From Hyphomicrobiales bacterium (lineage in GTDB: Bacteria > Pseudomonadota > Alphaproteobacteria > Rhizobiales > Kaistiaceae), in assembly GCA_017305815.1 (NCBI GenBank), contig JAFKJZ010000534.1, positions 1 to 14,526 of the forward strand: a stretch of 14,526 bases of DNA, read 5' to 3'. A model generated the notes under the pieces. That model ran no database searches. It saw only the letters and a program-made list of their open reading frames with translations, and was not told the DNA's origin. The position numbers and the translations under genes were made by a program. Shown here piece by piece: positions 11,647 to 14,526 of this stretch (position 1 is its first letter; every line of letters starts with the position of its first letter).

Positions 11647-14394
11647 ATGATGCGGAATTCGGGGAATACGGCGCGCGGACGAACCGCGCGCCGGGCGCTG
11701 GTCGCAACGCTGTTGCTGACGACGACGATCGGCGCCGGGACGGCGATGGCTCCCGCGGCCCTGGCCCAGGCAGCGCAGGCCGTCGATTTCAGGATTCCGG
11801 CCGGCCCGCTCAGCCAGGCGCTGGCGGCGTTCGGCCGCCAGTCCGGCCTGCAGGTGACCTATCTGGCCGCCTCGGCCGCCGGCAAGACCTCGCCGGGCCT
11901 GACCGGCCGCGCCACCCGCGACGAGGCGCTCGCGCGCCTCCTCTCCGGCTCCGGCCTGGTCTACTCGTTTCCGAATGCCGGCACCGTGGCGATCGGCGCG
12001 GCCGGATCGCCAGGCGTCGGCCCCAGCACGGATGGCTCGACCGTGCTCAACACCATCGACGTGACCGTTGGAAACGCCAGCTATGGCGGGCTCGGCGGCC
12101 TCGCCAACCCGGACGCGAAATATGAGGTGGCGCAGAGCGTCGAATTCGTGTCCGCACGCCAGATCGAACGCTTCCGCGGCTCCTCGGTCGGCGACTTCCT
12201 GAAGGGCATGCCGGGCGTGCTGACCGGCGACAACCGCAACAGCGGCGCCATCGACGTCAACGTGCGCGGCATGCAGGGCTTCGGCCGCGTCCCCGTCGTC
12301 GTCGACGGCACGCAACAGCAGAACACCGTCTATCGCGGCTATTCCGGCGTCGCCTCGCGCAACTATGTCGATCCCGATTTCATCGGCGGGGTGGTGGTCG
12401 AGAAGGGTCCTTCGGCCGGCGTCTACGGCGTCGGCGCGACGGGCGGCATCGTACGGATGGAGACAATCAACGCCGACGACATCATCGTCGGCGACAAGGC
12501 CTGGGGCGTGCGCGTCAAGGGCAGCCTGATGACCAATACGGCGAGCCCGCCGCCGGTCGGCACGCCGGGCGGCTATGCCACGACCGGCTTCGGCCGCTAC
12601 CGCACCGGCTGCGACTGGAACTGCGTGATCCAGACGGTGCCGACCGAGCCCATCACGGGCAGCGCCTATGGCATGGACCGGCCGGCGACCCTGCTGCCGA
12701 CCTCCGGCGCCGGCAGCGTCTCGTTCGCCGCACGCAACGACACGGTCGAGTTCGTCGCCGGCTATTCGCGCCGCAAGAACGGCAACTATTTCGCCGGCAC
12801 CAATGGCCGCACGCCGGAAGTGACGATCACCGAGACGACCGAGATCACGCCCGCCGCACCGCCGCGCATCCCGGTCGACCGCGTCACCGAATACACGACG
12901 ATCTCGCTCAACGCCCTCAACCGCTATCGCGGCGGCGAGGAGGTTCTGAACACCTCGCAGGACAACACCTCGTATCTCGCCAAGGCGAAGCTGGAGCTGG
13001 ATGGCGGCCACGTCTTCGACGCCAGCTTCATGCGCTACGAGAGCAATTTCGGCGAGATGATGCCCTCGGTGATCCTCCGCTTCGACGGCGCCACCCAGGC
13101 CGAGTTGAGCGACGTCGCCGTCAACACCTATCGCGCCGGCTACAAGTACGATCCCGAGAACCCGTGGATCGACTTCAAGGCCAATGTCTGGATGACGGAT
13201 ACCGAGACCCATATCCGCACGCCCTACGCTTTCAGCTTCAGCAACGGCACCACCCTGGATGTGCCGCAGGGCTATTGGGACGTCGCCAAGCGCTACGGCA
13301 CCGACGCGGTCAACACCTCCACCTTCGAGACGGCGGCCGGCAAGGTCGAGGTCGCGGCCGGCGGCTCGTACATCTACGAAACCATCGCGCCGCCGTCCGG
13401 CGTCGTGAACATCGATTCCAACGACCGGCTCGCCTCGCGCGACGGCTGGCGCCAGGAGGCGAGCGGCTTCGTTGCAAGCACCTGGAACCCGACCCAGTGG
13501 CTGAAGTTCGACTCGTCGCTCCGCTACACCTGGACCGAGTCCTACGACAACGGATCCAACTATGGCTCGACGCTGCACAATCACGAGGTCAATGACGGCT
13601 TCGCGCCGATCATCGCGGCGACGATCGAGCCGATCCACGGCATCGAGTTCTATGCCCGCTATGCGGAAGCCATCCGCGCGCCGAGCCTGTTCGAATCGAC
13701 AACCGGCTTCTCGTTCAACGTCGATCCGCTGACGGCGGTGAAGCCGGAGCACGCCAAGAACACCGAGTTCGGCTTCAACGTGCTGCGCGACGACGTCCTG
13801 ACCGCCGGCGACAAGCTGCGCCTGAAAATCTCGCACTTCGACAACAAGGTCGACGACTACCTGACGCGCACCAACTATCCGGCCGTCACGGTCCGGAACA
13901 TCCCCGGCGCCCGGTTCGTCGGCTGGGAAGGCAATATCGGCTACGATGTCGGCTGGGCCTTCGCCGAGTTGTCCGGCACCTACTACGACCAGATCGAGTT
14001 CTGCGCCTATGAGACCGGCGGCCAACTGGCCTGCCGCCCCGCAGGTGTCCAGAACGGCTATGCACAGCTGCATGTTCCACCGAAGAAGAGCGGCACGGTC
14101 ACGGCCGGCGTGCGCTTCCTCGACGGCGACCTCGAGGTCGGCGGGAGGCTCACCTACATGGGCGACCGTGGCACCACGACCACCAACGCCGACACCGGCG
14201 GCTACACCACCGTCATCAACTGGGACAAGTACACGCTGGTCGACCTGTTCGCCTCCTACAAGGTGAACGAGCACGTCACGGTGGACGCGGCCGTCGATAA
14301 CCTGACGGACGCCTACTACATGGACGCGCTCACCCTCGGATTGATGCCTTCGCCGGGCAGAACCATCCGAGCCAGCTTGACAGCAAAGTTCTGA
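11647..14394 (+). CDS. STN-domain TonB-dependent receptor 2, heme-receptor-like
   Basis: This is an intact outer-membrane receptor and signal transducer of 915 aa, a diverged paralogue of receptor 1. I start at the first of two adjacent ATG codons; upstream residues in frame are not receptor-like. The signal peptide ends about ALAQA (residue 40). The STN domain is at about 43-115 (VDFRIPAGPLSQALAAFGRQ, DEALARLLSGSGLVYSFPNA) and the TonB-box-like segment is STVLNTIDVTVGN. The plug has SVGDFLKGMPGVLTGDNRNS, VNVRGMQG, VVDGTQQQ, YRGYSG and VVVEKGPS, close to the HasR/hemoglobin receptor group. The barrel carries EAIRAPSLFE (FRAP-like) and EHAKNTEFGFN, and ends in SLTAKF. Two loop Cys pairs occur (CDWNC and FCAYETGGQLAC). 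The heme-binding His expected between the FRAP and NPNL boxes is absent, so the ligand is uncertain. Confidence 0.95.
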   Translation: MMRNSGNTARGRTARRALVATLLLTTTIGAGTAMAPAALAQAAQAVDFRIPAGPLSQALAAFGRQSGLQVTYLAASAAGKTSPGLTGRATRDEALARLLSGSGLVYSFPNAGTVAIGAAGSPGVGPSTDGSTVLNTIDVTVGNASYGGLGGLANPDAKYEVAQSVEFVSARQIERFRGSSVGDFLKGMPGVLTGDNRNSGAIDVNVRGMQGFGRVPVVVDGTQQQNTVYRGYSGVASRNYVDPDFIGGVVVEKGPSAGVYGVGATGGIVRMETINADDIIVGDKAWGVRVKGSLMTNTASPPPVGTPGGYATTGFGRYRTGCDWNCVIQTVPTEPITGSAYGMDRPATLLPTSGAGSVSFAARNDTVEFVAGYSRRKNGNYFAGTNGRTPEVTITETTEITPAAPPRIPVDRVTEYTTISLNALNRYRGGEEVLNTSQDNTSYLAKAKLELDGGHVFDASFMRYESNFGEMMPSVILRFDGATQAELSDVAVNTYRAGYKYDPENPWIDFKANVWMTDTETHIRTPYAFSFSNGTTLDVPQGYWDVAKRYGTDAVNTSTFETAAGKVEVAAGGSYIYETIAPPSGVVNIDSNDRLASRDGWRQEASGFVASTWNPTQWLKFDSSLRYTWTESYDNGSNYGSTLHNHEVNDGFAPIIAATIEPIHGIEFYARYAEAIRAPSLFESTTGFSFNVDPLTAVKPEHAKNTEFGFNVLRDDVLTAGDKLRLKISHFDNKVDDYLTRTNYPAVTVRNIPGARFVGWEGNIGYDVGWAFAELSGTYYDQIEFCAYETGGQLACRPAGVQNGYAQLHVPPKKSGTVTAGVRFLDGDLEVGGRLTYMGDRGTTTTNADTGGYTTVINWDKYTLVDLFASYKVNEHVTVDAAVDNLTDAYYMDALTLGLMPSPGRTIRASLTAKF

Positions 14395-14442
14395 GCTATA
14401 CCAAGGCGAGAAAGTCAACTTTATGGAAAGACTCACCCGGCC

Positions 14443-14526
14443 ATGAGCGCAACGACGGAACAGGCAAAGCCCATCGAAGCGAGCCGCGCTAAGCTTCTGA
14501 AGGCGGAGACCACCGATACCCATAGC
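14443..14526 (+). CDS. Start of a possible heme oxygenase-like protein, partial
   Basis: Only 28 codons are visible before the window ends. The start MSATTEQAKPIEASRAKLLK leads into KAETTDTHS. The pattern R-x-x-L-(K/R)-x-x-T-x-x-x-H is typical of the first helix of biliverdin-forming heme oxygenases, in which the His binds heme iron. This is a short match and could be chance. The gene begins 48 bases after receptor 2's stop on the same strand, with GGAAAG upstream at somewhat long spacing. A heme-degrading enzyme here would fit the heme-receptor-like neighbours and suggests co-transcription. Confidence 0.45.
   Translation, partial: MSATTEQAKPIEASRAKLLKAETTDTHS

Noticed and set aside
11617..14523. 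Open frame of 968 codons on the minus strand opposite receptor 2
   Set aside because: It is antisense to an intact receptor, has low-complexity composition and no ribosome site or domain; it arises from codon bias.

Overview
The window looks like chromosomal DNA of a GC-rich alphaproteobacterium, probably of the order Hyphomicrobiales (rhizobial group). The reasons are strong GC bias at third codon positions, a Dpp-type transporter of the kind common there, FecI/FecR/TonB-receptor signalling loci, and two Irr-box (ICE)-like palindromes in front of the two sigma-factor genes. This assignment is inference; there is no rRNA or other marker gene. No tRNA, CRISPR or insertion sequence was seen.

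Left part (1-4153, minus strand): a peptide-type ABC importer operon, read right to left. It holds a family-5 periplasmic binding protein, a strong intercistronic hairpin, a DppB-like permease, a DppC-like permease and a DppD-like ATPase that runs off the left edge. The last three genes overlap or nearly overlap. The binding-protein gene carries a frameshift with apparent loss of sequence near its 3' end: the normal C-terminus and stop lie in another frame at 2551-2607.

Intergenic part (4154-4997): an unusually AT-rich stretch full of palindromes. It includes a perfect 17-bp dyad and three copies of a GntR/FadR-type operator-like motif, so the importer is probably under tight substrate control.

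Right part (about 4870-14526, plus strand): a double iron/heme-type cell-surface signalling locus, in the order sigma1, anti-sigma1, sigma2, anti-sigma2, TonB receptor 1, orphan leader, TonB receptor 2, start of a possible heme oxygenase. Both sigma genes follow the same conserved element of about 98 bp, which begins with an Irr-box-like palindrome. Both receptors have an N-terminal STN signalling domain. A shared 26-bp motif, probably an ECF promoter, precedes anti-sigma1 and receptor 2. It also precedes a second copy of receptor 2's 5' leader that has no gene behind it. This suggests that sigma1/anti-sigma1 pairs with receptor 2 and the inner sigma2/anti-sigma2 pair with receptor 1, a nested arrangement.

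Receptor 1 also carries a frameshift with apparent loss of sequence, in its STN domain. Two such lesions in 6.5 kb could be real gene decay, switchable deletions or assembly errors, and raw reads would decide. The logic I infer is this: low iron or available heme relieves Irr-type control of the sigma genes, a loaded receptor signals through its STN domain to a FecR-like protein, the cognate sigma is released, receptor genes are induced, and imported heme may be opened by the downstream oxygenase.
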